From assembly GCF_009829925.1 (NCBI RefSeq), contig NZ_SNVJ01000022.1, forward strand, positions 33,089-78,258: a stretch of 45,170 bases of DNA, given 5' to 3'. How positions within the stretch are numbered: position 1 is the stretch's first letter; each line of letters starts with the position of its first letter. Origin of the DNA: Teichococcus coralli. Lineage in GTDB: Bacteria > Pseudomonadota > Alphaproteobacteria > Acetobacterales > Acetobacteraceae. Under the pieces are notes generated by a model. It searched no databases and was not told where the DNA came from. It saw only the letters and a program-made list of their open reading frames with translations. This document shows, piece after piece, positions 1 through 7,192 of this stretch. A program made the translations under genes and the position numbers.

Positions 1-102
1 GTTGCGGCGGTGGCGGCGCTGCGCCTCGCCGGGCGCCTGGCGCCCCGTGCCGCCCTGCCGCTCTATGTCGAGCCGCCGGCGGTGCGGCCGCCCGGTGCCT
101 GA
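1..102 (+). CDS. tsaB: TsaB C-terminal end (partial)
   Basis: The last 33 codons of a gene whose start lies left of the window. The frame opens at base 1 and ends with TGA at 100-102. The tail reads ...LPLYVEPPAVRPPGA, resembling the PLY(V/L) ending of TsaB, the non-catalytic partner of TsaD in making the threonylcarbamoyl group of t6A37 in tRNA. The tsaB-rimI pair is a classic arrangement, and here the rimI GTG at 95 overlaps this stop by 8 bp, which suggests translational coupling. Identity rests on the tail and on the neighbour only, because the ASKHA-fold domain is outside the window. A Sua5/TsaC gene for the same modification lies at 20376. Confidence 0.6.
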   Translation, partial: VAAVAALRLAGRLAPRAALPLYVEPPAVRPPGA

Positions 103-532
103 ACCGCGCTCCGCCGGGCCGGAGGCCGCCCCGACCCTCGCGACGCTGCACGGCGCGGCCTTTCCGCCCGCCGAGGCCTGGGGCGCCGAGGCGCTGCGCC
201 TGATGCTGGAAATGCCCGGCGCCTTCGCCCTGCACAGCCCGGGGAAGGGCTTCATCCTCGTGCGCGCCGCGGCGGACGAGGCGGAAGTGCTGACCCTGGC
301 CGTGCTTCCCGCCGCCCGCCGGCAGGGCGTCGGGCGGGCGCTGCTGGATGCGGCGCTGGGCGTGGCGGAGGCGGCCGGCGCCAGGCAGATGTTCCTGGAG
401 GTTTCCACCGCCAACCCCGCCGCCCGCGCCCTCTACGCCGCGGCGGGCTTCGTGGAGGTCGGCCGCCGCCGCCGCTACTACCCAGATGGCAGCGATGCGC
501 TGGTGCTCAGCCGCCGCCTTTGCGGATCCTGA
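95..532 (+). CDS. rimI: RimI-type ribosomal protein S18 N-acetyltransferase
   Basis: GNAT-fold acetyltransferase of 145 residues from a GTG start, close to the usual RimI length of about 148. The acetyl-CoA loop is visible at residues 70-88 (VLPAARRQGVGRALLDAAL), followed by LEVSTANPAARALYAAAGF (about 101-119), the typical RimI C-terminal half. RimI acetylates the N-terminal alanine of ribosomal protein S18. The GTG at 95 was chosen over the longer open frame because it overlaps the tsaB stop by 8 bp and gives the family length. The 3' end overlaps the convergent tusA-like gene by 26 bp (507-532). Family assignment is firm; the S18 substrate is inferred from family and context. Confidence 0.85.
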   Translation: MPEPRSAGPEAAPTLATLHGAAFPPAEAWGAEALRLMLEMPGAFALHSPGKGFILVRAAADEAEVLTLAVLPAARRQGVGRALLDAALGVAEAAGARQMFLEVSTANPAARALYAAAGFVEVGRRRRYYPDGSDALVLSRRLCGS

Positions 533-767
533 CCTGCAGGCTGCCGTCGGGCATTTCCCGTTGCCCGAGAACGGCATGTCCCTGCTCGGTGGCCGTGCGC
601 GGAACATTCTGACGAGGCTCTTCGCCGCGCAACTTCACCAGCAAAACCTGCCCCTCCGTCATCCGGTCCAGCGCCAGGCGGGTGCGGACAAATGTCATGG
701 GACAAGTTTCTCCTGTTATGTCGAGAGCTTGGTGGAAAAGATTTTCTTCGGGCGCTGTATTTTCCAT
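507..767 (-). CDS. TusA/SirA-family sulfur carrier-like protein
   Basis: Small cytoplasmic protein of 86 residues. The TusA-fold signature is present: the conserved Cys22-Pro23 in GETCPMTFVRTRLAL starts the first helix, and a C-terminal strand (SLQVRIRK) ends the domain. TusA-family proteins carry persulfide sulfur on this cysteine for tRNA thiolation or sulfur trafficking; some paralogues have other roles. ATG at 765-767 is chosen because the upstream frame is an unlike, low-complexity read-through. The Shine-Dalgarno match is weak. The gene is convergent with rimI (26-bp overlap) and divergent from mucR, with a 130-bp shared upstream region. Which sulfur pathway it serves cannot be told from here. 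Confidence 0.75.
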   Translation of the reverse strand: MENTAPEENLFHQALDITGETCPMTFVRTRLALDRMTEGQVLLVKLRGEEPRQNVPRTATEQGHAVLGQREMPDGSLQVRIRKGGG

Positions 768-805
768 CGATTTGCCTGCGGCTGGAATTTTACGCGGATG
801 GGATA

Positions 806-835
806 TTGCGAAACGGTCGCGGCTGACGATATGCT
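806..835 (+). promoter_or_regulatory. Candidate promoter for mucR
   Basis: TTGCGA (806-811) and TATGCT (830-835) are separated by 18 bp, each matching 4 of 6 bases of the sigma-70-type hexamers. They lie in the most AT-rich part of the divergent gap between the tusA-like gene and mucR, leaving a leader of about 55 bases. Computed by eye; no transcript evidence. Confidence 0.3.
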
Positions 836-897
836 TTGGCAAGTCAAGGCGAGATACACGTCGTGGCTGTACCGGATGGTTTTTGTGAGGCTTGGGG

Positions 898-1344
898 ATG
901 TCCGAAGAACAGGACGGGCGTGAACTTCTGGGACTGACAGCACAGATTGTGGCTGCCCATGTCTCAAACAACTCGGTTCCCCTGGCTGATGTGCCGACGC
1001 TGATCGAGCAGGTGCACCGCACGCTCTCCGGCCTCGGCACCGCGCCTGTTGCCGCGCCGCCGCCGGTCGAGCGCCCGCAGCCCGCCGTGCCGGTGAAGAA
1101 GTCGGTCCACGACGACTATCTGGTCTGCCTGGAAGACGGCAAGAAGCTGAAGATGTTGAAGCGGCATCTCAAGACAGCCTATGACATGACGCCCGAACAG
1201 TATCGCGAGCGCTGGGGCCTGCCGCCCGACTACCCCATGGTGGCGCCGAACTATGCGCGGCACCGCTCCTCGCTTGCCAAGAAGATCGGCCTGGGTACGA
1301 AGCCGCGTCCCGCCCGGCCGCGCCGGGCTGCGGCCACCGCCTGA
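898..1344 (+). CDS. mucR: MucR/Ros-family transcriptional regulator
   Basis: DNA-binding regulator of 148 residues. The MucR/Ros domain spans about residues 70-135: DDYLVCLEDGKKLKMLKRH, then MTPEQYRERWGLPPDYPMVAP and a basic tail. MucR proteins bind AT-rich targets and control exopolysaccharide, motility and cell-cycle genes in alphaproteobacteria. Of the four Ros zinc ligands only Cys77 and His90 are evident: the second Cys position is Asp80, and the LKTAYDM stretch lacks the last histidine, as in known zinc-less homologues. ATG at 898 has GAGG at 887-890, 7 bases upstream. The in-frame TTG at 892 is less well placed. Single gene, with 215 bp to fur. Confidence 0.92.
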   Translation: MSEEQDGRELLGLTAQIVAAHVSNNSVPLADVPTLIEQVHRTLSGLGTAPVAAPPPVERPQPAVPVKKSVHDDYLVCLEDGKKLKMLKRHLKTAYDMTPEQYRERWGLPPDYPMVAPNYARHRSSLAKKIGLGTKPRPARPRRAAATA

Positions 1345-1559
1345 GCGGCGGCTCCAGGCCGGCCATCGCCCGCCTTGCCTCCTCGTGCCGAAGATGGCAA
1401 GCCAGCGTTGTTCAGGCCTCGGGGCGCCCCGGCGCCTCCGCGGGCGCTCCGGACGCGCCGCAGGGTGCGGTATGGCGCGCCTGAGCGTCGTGTCATAATG
1501 CGTGCGGGCGGGTAGGGCCCTCCCTTCCCGCCGGCACAGGAGAGCACCCGACCAACCCG

Positions 1560-2075
1560 ATGGACACGCGCACCGACACGCCCCGCCCCGCCGCCGACGC
1601 CGCGCCCGATCCCTTGCGGATCGAGCGGCTGTGCATCGAGCGGGGCCTGAAGATGACCGGGCAGCGCCGGCTGATCGCACGCGTCCTGTCCGAGGCCGTG
1701 GACCATCCGGACGTGGAGGAGCTGTACCGCCGCGCCCTCGCGCTTGATGCGCGCGTCTCCATCGCCACGGTGTACCGCACGGTGCGCCTGCTGGAGGAGA
1801 AGGGCATCCTGGAGCGGCACGACTTCGGCGGCGGCCGCGCGCGCTACGAGGCCACCGACCACGGCCACCACTACCACCTGATCGACGTGGACAGCGGCAA
1901 GGTCATCGAGTTCTCCGACGAGCAGCACGAGGCGCTGGCCAAGGCGATCGCCGCCCGGCTGGGATACGAGCTGATCGGTCACCGGCTGGAGCTGTTCGGC
2001 CGCCGCCCCGCGGCCGAGCCTGCGAGGGACGGGGCGCGGCGGGCACCGCGCCGGCGCGGGGGCGACGCCGCATGA
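1560..2075 (+). CDS. fur: Fur-family metal-responsive repressor
   Basis: Fur-family regulator of 171 residues. The winged helix includes GLKMTGQRRLIARVL (29-43) and the recognition helix SIATVYRTVRLLEEKGI (67-83). The metal-binding region follows: HGHHYH at 101-106, then IDVDSGKVIEF. The CxxC structural-zinc motifs of E. coli Fur are absent, as in rhizobial Fur/Mur proteins, so it may sense iron or manganese. The C-terminal 25 residues are Arg/Pro-rich and unusual. AGGAGA at 1538-1543 is about 16 bases from the ATG, a long spacing. The stop overlaps the olsB ATG (ATGA at 2072), so the two are probably co-translated. Confidence 0.9.
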   Translation: MDTRTDTPRPAADAAPDPLRIERLCIERGLKMTGQRRLIARVLSEAVDHPDVEELYRRALALDARVSIATVYRTVRLLEEKGILERHDFGGGRARYEATDHGHHYHLIDVDSGKVIEFSDEQHEALAKAIAARLGYELIGHRLELFGRRPAAEPARDGARRAPRRRGGDAA

Positions 2076-2881
2076 GCCATGATGCGGCGACCGGCTTCGG
2101 CGAGCTGCGCATCGGCAATCTCGGCGTCCGCATCGCGGTGGACGCGGCGGAGGTGGAGGCGGCGCAGGCGCTGCGCTACCGCATCTTCTACGGCGAGATG
2201 GGCGCCCATCCCGATGCCGTCACCGCCGCGGCGGAGCGTGACTGCGACGCTTTCGACGACGTGGCCGACCATCTCCTGGTGCTCGACTATGACCGGGGCG
2301 AGGGTGCCGACGCGGTGGTCGGCACCTACCGGCTGATCCGCCGCGCGGCGGCCGAGCGCATTGGCGGCTTCTACTCCGCCTCGGAATACGACATCGGGCC
2401 GCTGCTGGCGCAGCCCGGCAACGTGCTGGAGCTCGGCCGCTCCTGCGTGGACGCGCGCTACCGCAACCGGGCGGCCATGCAGCTCCTCTGGTCCGGCATC
2501 GCCGCCTACATCTCCAAGCACCAGATCGCGCTGATGTTCGGCTGCGCCAGCCTGCCCGGCACCGACCTGGACCGGCTGGCCGCCCCCCTGACCTATCTGC
2601 ACGCGCACCACCTGGCGCCGCCGGAACTGCGCCCGCGCGCCATTCCTGATCGCTACGTGGCGATGGACCGCCTGGACCCCGCCGCCGTGGACCCGCGCGC
2701 CGCGCTGGCCGACCTGCCGCCGCTGATGAAAGGCTACCTGCGACTCGGCGGTTTCGTGGGCGAGGGCGCCGTCATCGACAGCCAGTTCAACACCACCGAT
2801 GTTTGCGTGGTGGTCAAGACCGAGCTGGTCACCGAGAAGTACAGCCGCCACTACGAGCGCAAGATCGGCGGCCGCGACTGA
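2072..2881 (+). CDS. olsB: OlsB-like N-acyltransferase (ornithine lipid/hemolysin family)
   Basis: A 269-residue GNAT-superfamily protein of the OlsB type. Family hallmarks: LRYRIFYGEMGA (about 34-45), DHLLVLD, VVGTYRL, NVLELGRSCVDARYRN (about 121-136) and the C-terminal stretch MKGYLRLGGFVGEGAVID. OlsB transfers a 3-hydroxyacyl chain from ACP to the alpha-amino group of ornithine to give lyso-ornithine lipid. The next gene is an AGPAT-family acyltransferase, matching the OlsB-OlsA pair that makes phosphorus-free membrane lipids, often under phosphate stress. The 4-bp overlap with fur suggests co-expression with that regulator, which is less usual. Substrate is inferred from family and neighbour. 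Confidence 0.85.
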   Translation: MSHDAATGFGELRIGNLGVRIAVDAAEVEAAQALRYRIFYGEMGAHPDAVTAAAERDCDAFDDVADHLLVLDYDRGEGADAVVGTYRLIRRAAAERIGGFYSASEYDIGPLLAQPGNVLELGRSCVDARYRNRAAMQLLWSGIAAYISKHQIALMFGCASLPGTDLDRLAAPLTYLHAHHLAPPELRPRAIPDRYVAMDRLDPAAVDPRAALADLPPLMKGYLRLGGFVGEGAVIDSQFNTTDVCVVVKTELVTEKYSRHYERKIGGRD

Positions 2882-2958
2882 GCCGCCCTTCCGCTGTCAT
2901 GCCGGAGACACGCGGCCGACATTGTTCTGGGAGGACGGCTCCGCTATCCGGCTTGGTC

Positions 2959-3867
2959 ATGCAGGTTCCTGTTCCCGTTCCGCTGGATGAGCCACCTCCG
3001 TCGCGCCAGCGCGCCCCCTCCTGGCTGCGGCCGGAGGTCCAGGATGCCGGCCTGCTGCTGGCGCCCGCTTCGCCGGGTGCGGGCCGGGTGCGCGCCACGC
3101 GGCGCCTCGTGTCGGTTCTGATCTGGACGCTGCTCTGCATCCCCGTGCAGCTCGTGCTGCTCCTCCTTCCCGGAAGCGGCAAGCGGCGCTTCGCCCGCTC
3201 ATACCATGCGGTGATGTGCCGGCTGATCGGCCTGCGCGTGCAGGTGGTGGGCGAGGTGTGCCGCGAGGCGCCCGCCCTGTTCCTTTCCAACCATTCCTCC
3301 TGGCTGGATATCCTGGTGCTCGGCAGCGTGCTGGAGGCGCCCTTTGTCGCCAAGGCGGAGGTCGGCACATGGCCGCTGATCCGCACCGTGGCGCGGCTCG
3401 GGCGCACGGTCTTCGTCAGCCGCAGCCGCGGCCGCACGAGCGAGGAGGCCGATGCGATGCGGCAGCGCCTGGGCGCCGGGGACAGCCTGATCCTCTTTCC
3501 CGAGGGCACCAGCAATGACGGCGCGCGCGTGCTGCCCTTCCGCTCCTCCTTTCTGGCGGTGGCGGATGCGGCGGTCGCGGTGCAGCCGATCTCGGTGGTG
3601 TACGACCGTATCGGTGGCCTGCCGGCGCGCCGGCGGGACCGCCCCCACTTCGCCTGGTACGGGGACATGGACATCGGCAGCCACTTCTGGCGCCTGGCAT
3701 GCCGCCCGGGCGGGCACGTGACGGTTCTGCTCCACCAACCGCTGGATCCGCGTGCCTTTCGCAACCGCAAGGTGCTGACGCAGGCCGTGGAGGAGGTCGT
3801 CGCCGAAGGCGCTGCGGTGCTCCGGCAGAACCGGGTGGCAACGCCCCTGGCCGCCTTGCCGCGCTGA
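2959..3867 (+). CDS. PlsC/OlsA-type 1-acyl-glycerol-3-phosphate (or lyso-ornithine lipid) O-acyltransferase
   Basis: Membrane acyltransferase of 302 residues. One hydrophobic segment lies near residues 49-70. The AGPAT motifs follow: motif I NHSSWLD (111-117, the HX4D catalytic pair), VFVSRSRGRT, and motif III FPEGTS (180-185). It would acylate either lysophosphatidate or, given olsB just upstream, the hydroxyl of lyso-ornithine lipid (OlsA). The start is uncertain. ATG at 2959 is preferred for length, but neither it nor ATG at 2899 has a good ribosome-binding site; GGGAGG at 2928-2933 lies between them. The gap after olsB is 77 bp. Confidence 0.82.
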   Translation: MQVPVPVPLDEPPPSRQRAPSWLRPEVQDAGLLLAPASPGAGRVRATRRLVSVLIWTLLCIPVQLVLLLLPGSGKRRFARSYHAVMCRLIGLRVQVVGEVCREAPALFLSNHSSWLDILVLGSVLEAPFVAKAEVGTWPLIRTVARLGRTVFVSRSRGRTSEEADAMRQRLGAGDSLILFPEGTSNDGARVLPFRSSFLAVADAAVAVQPISVVYDRIGGLPARRRDRPHFAWYGDMDIGSHFWRLACRPGGHVTVLLHQPLDPRAFRNRKVLTQAVEEVVAEGAAVLRQNRVATPLAALPR

Positions 3868-3914
3868 ACACGGAAAGGCGCGAGGAACTGCGTCCGCCAC
3901 GCCTTTGATCGCTT

Positions 3915-3937
3915 CGGCGCCGCCGCTGCGGGCGCCG
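3915..3937. terminator. Hairpin between convergent plsC and xre
   Basis: A 7-bp perfect stem (CGGCGCC at 3915-3921 with GGCGCCG at 3931-3937, 9-base loop) sits in the 79-bp gap between two convergent stops. There is no T-run on either side, so it could slow polymerase in both directions but is not a canonical terminator. Confidence 0.25.
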
Positions 3938-3946
3938 GCGCGATCT

Positions 3947-4402
3947 TCAGTCGGTCGGCGCCAGGCTCTTGATCAGGTCGAAGACGCGCTTGCGGACGGA
4001 AGGCTCGGTGATCCGGTAGTAGGCCCGCACCAGTTCAAGCGTCTCACGCTTGTGCAGCGTGTCGTCCTCGAAGCCTTCCTGATGCTCGGCGAAGCCGTTC
4101 AGGCGGTTGCGCAGCGCCGTGTTGCCGCCCATCGCGTCCGGCATGTCGTCGAAGAAGAAGCCGATCGGAACGTCCAGCACGCGGGCAAGGTCGAACAACC
4201 GGCTGGCGCCGATCCGGTTCACGCCGCGCTCATACTTCTGGACCTGCTGGAAGGTAAGGCCAAGAGCCTCGCCCAGCTTCTCCTGGCTCATACCGAGGAG
4301 CGTGCGCCGCAGCCGTACTCGGCTGCCAACGTGAACATCGATCGGGCTCGGCCGATGTTCCCGCTCGCTCCGCTCCACCACATCATCGCTGGGCATATGC
4401 AA
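3947..4402 (-). CDS. XRE-family helix-turn-helix regulator
   Basis: Cytoplasmic protein of 151 residues. A Cro/CI-type HTH covers about residues 25-80, with MSQEKLGEALGLTFQQVQKY (38-57) forming helices 2 and 3, followed by VPIGFFFDDM. The C-terminal half (about 100-151: HKRETLELVRAYYRI...RVFDLIKSLA) is the tail seen in the XRE regulator that often sits between lnt and metK in alphaproteobacteria. Start is ATG at 4402, or the ATG two codons later. It is the last gene of the miaB-phoH-ybeY-corC-lnt block, 151 bp after the lnt stop, and may have its own promoter. The usual following genes metK and trmB are absent; plsC is convergent instead. Target genes unknown. Confidence 0.88.
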   Translation of the reverse strand: MHMPSDDVVERSEREHRPSPIDVHVGSRVRLRRTLLGMSQEKLGEALGLTFQQVQKYERGVNRIGASRLFDLARVLDVPIGFFFDDMPDAMGGNTALRNRLNGFAEHQEGFEDDTLHKRETLELVRAYYRITEPSVRKRVFDLIKSLAPTD

Positions 4403-4506
4403 ACCTCCGCCACAATGTGCAGCACCGCGCCCGGTTGCTCTGGGTTTGCCTACACCTTCGCGGCGGCGTTACCCGGCTGACCTTCGCCTTGCATCCATGA
4501 AAATCT

Positions 4507-4535
4507 GAGTAAGGGTCCGGCAAGGTTTTGTCAAC
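4507..4535 (-). promoter_or_regulatory. Candidate -35 element upstream of xre
   Basis: A perfect TTGACA on the minus strand (TGTCAA at 4530-4535) lies in an AT-rich part of the 151-bp lnt-xre gap. The hexamer 17 bases on (TACTCA) is a poor -10 match. It suggests that xre can be transcribed separately from lnt, but support is weak. Confidence 0.25.
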
Positions 4536-4553
4536 TCTTTCGAGAAATCTCAA

Positions 4554-6089
4554 TTAAGCGACGCCGCGGCCCGCATTTGACCGGTCTTTCGTAGGCGATC
4601 CCCGGAAAAACGCAACCAGGAGGATCAAAACCGCCAGGGATAACGCGCCAATGTTGCCGACGCGCGCAAAGAGGGTTGGCGGCAGCGGAGCCGGCAACGG
4701 AGCCACCACGGTGCCCCGTTCGCCCAGGCCGAGCCGTGCCACCGTCCGGCCATGCGCGTCGAACACGACGGAAACGCCGGTTTGCGCGGCGCGGGCGAGG
4801 GGAAGCCCCTCCTCGACCGCGCGCAGGCGGGCCGCCGCGAGGTGCTGGTACGGGCCGGCGGAGAAGCCGAACCAGGCATCGTTGGTGATATTCAGCAGCC
4901 AGTCCGGCCGCTGTGCCGGGACGATGGCTCCCGGAAAGATGACCTCATAACAAATCAGTGGGCTGAAGGGCGGCAGCCCTCCGGGTTCCATCGCGACGGG
5001 ACCGGGGCCCGCGCCGAAATCCGCGCCGCCCTGAACGATCCGGATCGGGATCAGCCCGCGCAGCGGCATGTATTCGCCGAAGGGCACCAGATGCGCCTTG
5101 TCGTAGACACCCAGCAGCCGCCCCTCCGCGTCCACCGCCGAAAGGCTGTTGAAGAGGTGGCTCAGCCGCCCGTCCGCGCCCCATTCCGCGCGCACCGAGC
5201 CGGCCAGCAGGATGCCGCCCGGTGGCAGGGTGCGGGCGGCATAGTCGCGCGCCGCGGCGTCGGAGGGCAGCAGGAACGGGCTTGCCGTCTCCGGCCAGAT
5301 CGCCACCAGCCGGCGGTCGGAGGGTGCGCGGGCGGCGCCTTGCTGGGTCAGTTCGAGATAGCGGCGAAAGATCGGCCAGCGTTGGTCCTCGCGCCACTTC
5401 GCCTCCTGCTGGATGTTGCCCTGCACCAGCATCACCGACAGCGGCCGGGGGGGCGGCTCTGTGCCGGCCAGCCGCGCCGCGCCGAGGCCCGCGAGCACCA
5501 GCAGCGCCAGCGCGCCACCCATCATCGCGCGCCGGCCAAGCCATGGCAGGCCGGCCAGCAGCATGGTGGCCAGCGAGAGGCCGTACACGCCGAACCAGGC
5601 GGCGCCCTGGATCGGCAGCGCATCGAAGGCCCAGGCCGAGCCCATGAGGTTCCAGGGGAAGCCGGTGAAGAGCAGGCCGCGCAACCACTCCATCACCACC
5701 CAGGCGCCAGCCAGCGCCAGCCAGCGTCGCCAGCCCGGCCGCGCCCGCCAGGCGACGACCGCGGCGACGGCGACATAGGCGGCCAGCGGCAGGGCCAGCC
5801 CGGGCACGGCGATCGGCACCAGCCATCCCCAGCGCCATGGGTCGGTCAGCAGGGCGTGGCTGATCCAGTAGAGCCCGACAATATGGTGGCCCCAGCCCCA
5901 GCACAGGCCCAGAAGCGCGGCCCTGCGCCCGCTTCCGGCACCGTCCAGCAGGGCGAGCAGGCCCGGAACCGCCAGCAGCAGCACCGGCACGGCGTAGAGC
6001 GGCGGCATGGCGAGGGCGCCGAGCGCCCCCAGGCCGAAGGCAGCAAGCAGGGCCCGGCGGCCGGTCAGGCGGGAGATCTTGGAAAGCAC
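4554..6089 (-). CDS. lnt: Apolipoprotein N-acyltransferase
   Basis: Inner-membrane enzyme of 511 residues, the family's usual length. It adds the third acyl chain to the N-terminal cysteine of lipoproteins. The N-terminal ~210 residues hold about six hydrophobic segments; the periplasmic nitrilase-like domain follows; a last membrane segment lies near 480-500. The catalytic triad is visible: Glu267 in WPETASP, Lys331 in YDKAHLVPFGEY, Cys380 in ICYEVIFP. The start is GTG at 6089, since the longer frame upstream is unlike Lnt. It lies downstream of corC in the miaB-to-xre block but is separated from it by 188 bp carrying an inverted repeat doublet. The lipoproteins at 17447 and 22617 would be among its substrates. 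Confidence 0.95.
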   Translation of the reverse strand: MLSKISRLTGRRALLAAFGLGALGALAMPPLYAVPVLLLAVPGLLALLDGAGSGRRAALLGLCWGWGHHIVGLYWISHALLTDPWRWGWLVPIAVPGLALPLAAYVAVAAVVAWRARPGWRRWLALAGAWVVMEWLRGLLFTGFPWNLMGSAWAFDALPIQGAAWFGVYGLSLATMLLAGLPWLGRRAMMGGALALLVLAGLGAARLAGTEPPPRPLSVMLVQGNIQQEAKWREDQRWPIFRRYLELTQQGAARAPSDRRLVAIWPETASPFLLPSDAAARDYAARTLPPGGILLAGSVRAEWGADGRLSHLFNSLSAVDAEGRLLGVYDKAHLVPFGEYMPLRGLIPIRIVQGGADFGAGPGPVAMEPGGLPPFSPLICYEVIFPGAIVPAQRPDWLLNITNDAWFGFSAGPYQHLAAARLRAVEEGLPLARAAQTGVSVVFDAHGRTVARLGLGERGTVVAPLPAPLPPTLFARVGNIGALSLAVLILLVAFFRGSPTKDRSNAGRGVA

Positions 6090-6161
6090 GCGGGGGAAAC
6101 CCTGTTTCAGGAGAGGTGTCGGCCTGAAAGGGGGTAGCCCAAAGGGGCTTCACCGGCGAGA

Positions 6162-6276
6162 GGGCGGGGAGAAAGCTCCGGGGAGTTCTTTTCACCCGGT
6201 TGCGGCCGTGCTTTCCGCGAGCACACGACGCGAAGAAAAAAGAAGAGGGTCTGGGGGAACTGCTTCCCCCAGCCGT
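6162..6276. repeat. Intergenic inverted repeat doublet, copy A
   Basis: The right half (about 6232-6276) has a purine tract and then a perfect 9-bp hairpin, CTGGGGGAA-CTGC-TTCCCCCAG (6251-6272). The left half (about 6162-6195) is a degenerate reverse-complement partner with a short GGAG/CTCC stem and a TTCTTTTC tract. It fills most of the 188-bp corC-lnt gap and abuts the corC stop. It belongs to the family of copies B-H. Confidence 0.7.
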
Positions 6277-6277
6277 C

Positions 6278-7192
6278 CTACTCCGCCGCCACCCGTGCGG
6301 GCGCCGGCCCGCTATGCGCGCCTGGCCGCCGGATGCGCAGGCGGCGGATCCGGCGCGCATCGGCGTCGAGCACGCGGAACTCCAGCCCGGAGGGGTGGGA
6401 CACCAGCTCCCCCTTGGCCGGCACGCGGCCCGCCAGGGTGAAGACCAGCCCGCCCACGGTGTCGATGTCCTGTTCGCGCTCGTCCTCGGTCAGCACCTCG
6501 CCGATGCGCTCCTCGAAGATGTCGATCGGCGTGCGGGCGTCGAGGTCGATCAGCCCGTCCGGCCGCTCCACGAACTGCGGCGGGCGGTCCTCGTCATGCT
6601 CGTCGGAGATGTCGCCGGTGATGGTCTCGACCAGGTCCTCGATGGTCACCAGCCCGTCGATGCCGCCGTATTCGTCCACCACCAGCGCCAGGTGCATGCG
6701 CTGCTGGCGCATCTGCAGCAGCAGGTCCAGCACCGGCACGGAGGGCACCACGAAGAGCGGCCTGCGCAGCACCGCCGCCATGCTGAACGGACCCTCGCGG
6801 CCGACGCTGGCGAACACGTCCTTGATGTGGACCATGCCGACGATATCGTCGAGCTGCTCGCGATAGACGGGAAAGCGGCTGTGGCCCTCGCGCTGGATCA
6901 GGCGGATGGCCTGCTCCAGGGTCAGGTCCTCGGGCATGGCGACGATGTCGGCGCGCGGCACCATCACGTCGCTGGCGGCCTTGCCGCGCAGCTTGAGCAC
7001 GTTGCGCAGCATGGCGCGTTCCTGCGCATCCAGCTCCGGGCGGGGCGGGCCGTCGTGCTCATGCGCCTCCTCGGGGTCGCGCCCCTCGACCAGGGCCTCC
7101 ATCTGGTCGCGCACCGTCTCGGCCGAGCGGCGGCGGAGCAGGCCGTGCAGGCGCCAGAGGATGCCCTCCCGGGTCTCGCGGGTCTCGCTCAT
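6278..7192 (-). CDS. corC: HlyC/CorC-family CBS-domain protein
   Basis: A 304-residue protein with the CorC layout: a CBS pair (about 74-135 and 140-195, including VMVPRADIVAM and DEYGGIDGLVTIEDLVE) and a C-terminal CorC_HlyC domain (about 208-290). The DUF21 membrane domain is absent, as in the short CorC/YbeX form. YbeX is linked to ribosome maturation and magnesium/cobalt handling; the exact activity is unsettled. ATG at 7192 overlaps the ybeY stop (ATGA), so it is translationally coupled. It belongs to the phoH-ybeY-corC operon. The long N-terminal extension in the same frame is the ybeY shadow and was excluded. Confidence 0.92.
   Translation of the reverse strand: MSETRETREGILWRLHGLLRRRSAETVRDQMEALVEGRDPEEAHEHDGPPRPELDAQERAMLRNVLKLRGKAASDVMVPRADIVAMPEDLTLEQAIRLIQREGHSRFPVYREQLDDIVGMVHIKDVFASVGREGPFSMAAVLRRPLFVVPSVPVLDLLLQMRQQRMHLALVVDEYGGIDGLVTIEDLVETITGDISDEHDEDRPPQFVERPDGLIDLDARTPIDIFEERIGEVLTEDEREQDIDTVGGLVFTLAGRVPAKGELVSHPSGLEFRVLDADARRIRRLRIRRPGAHSGPAPARVAAE

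Noticed and set aside
1471..1499. Promoter for fur with CATAAT at 1494-1499
   Set aside because: The -10-like hexamer is good but no acceptable -35 lies 16-19 bases upstream.
4752..6137. 461-residue plus-strand frame over lnt
   Set aside because: Antisense shadow of lnt, whose catalytic triad and membrane segments are clear.
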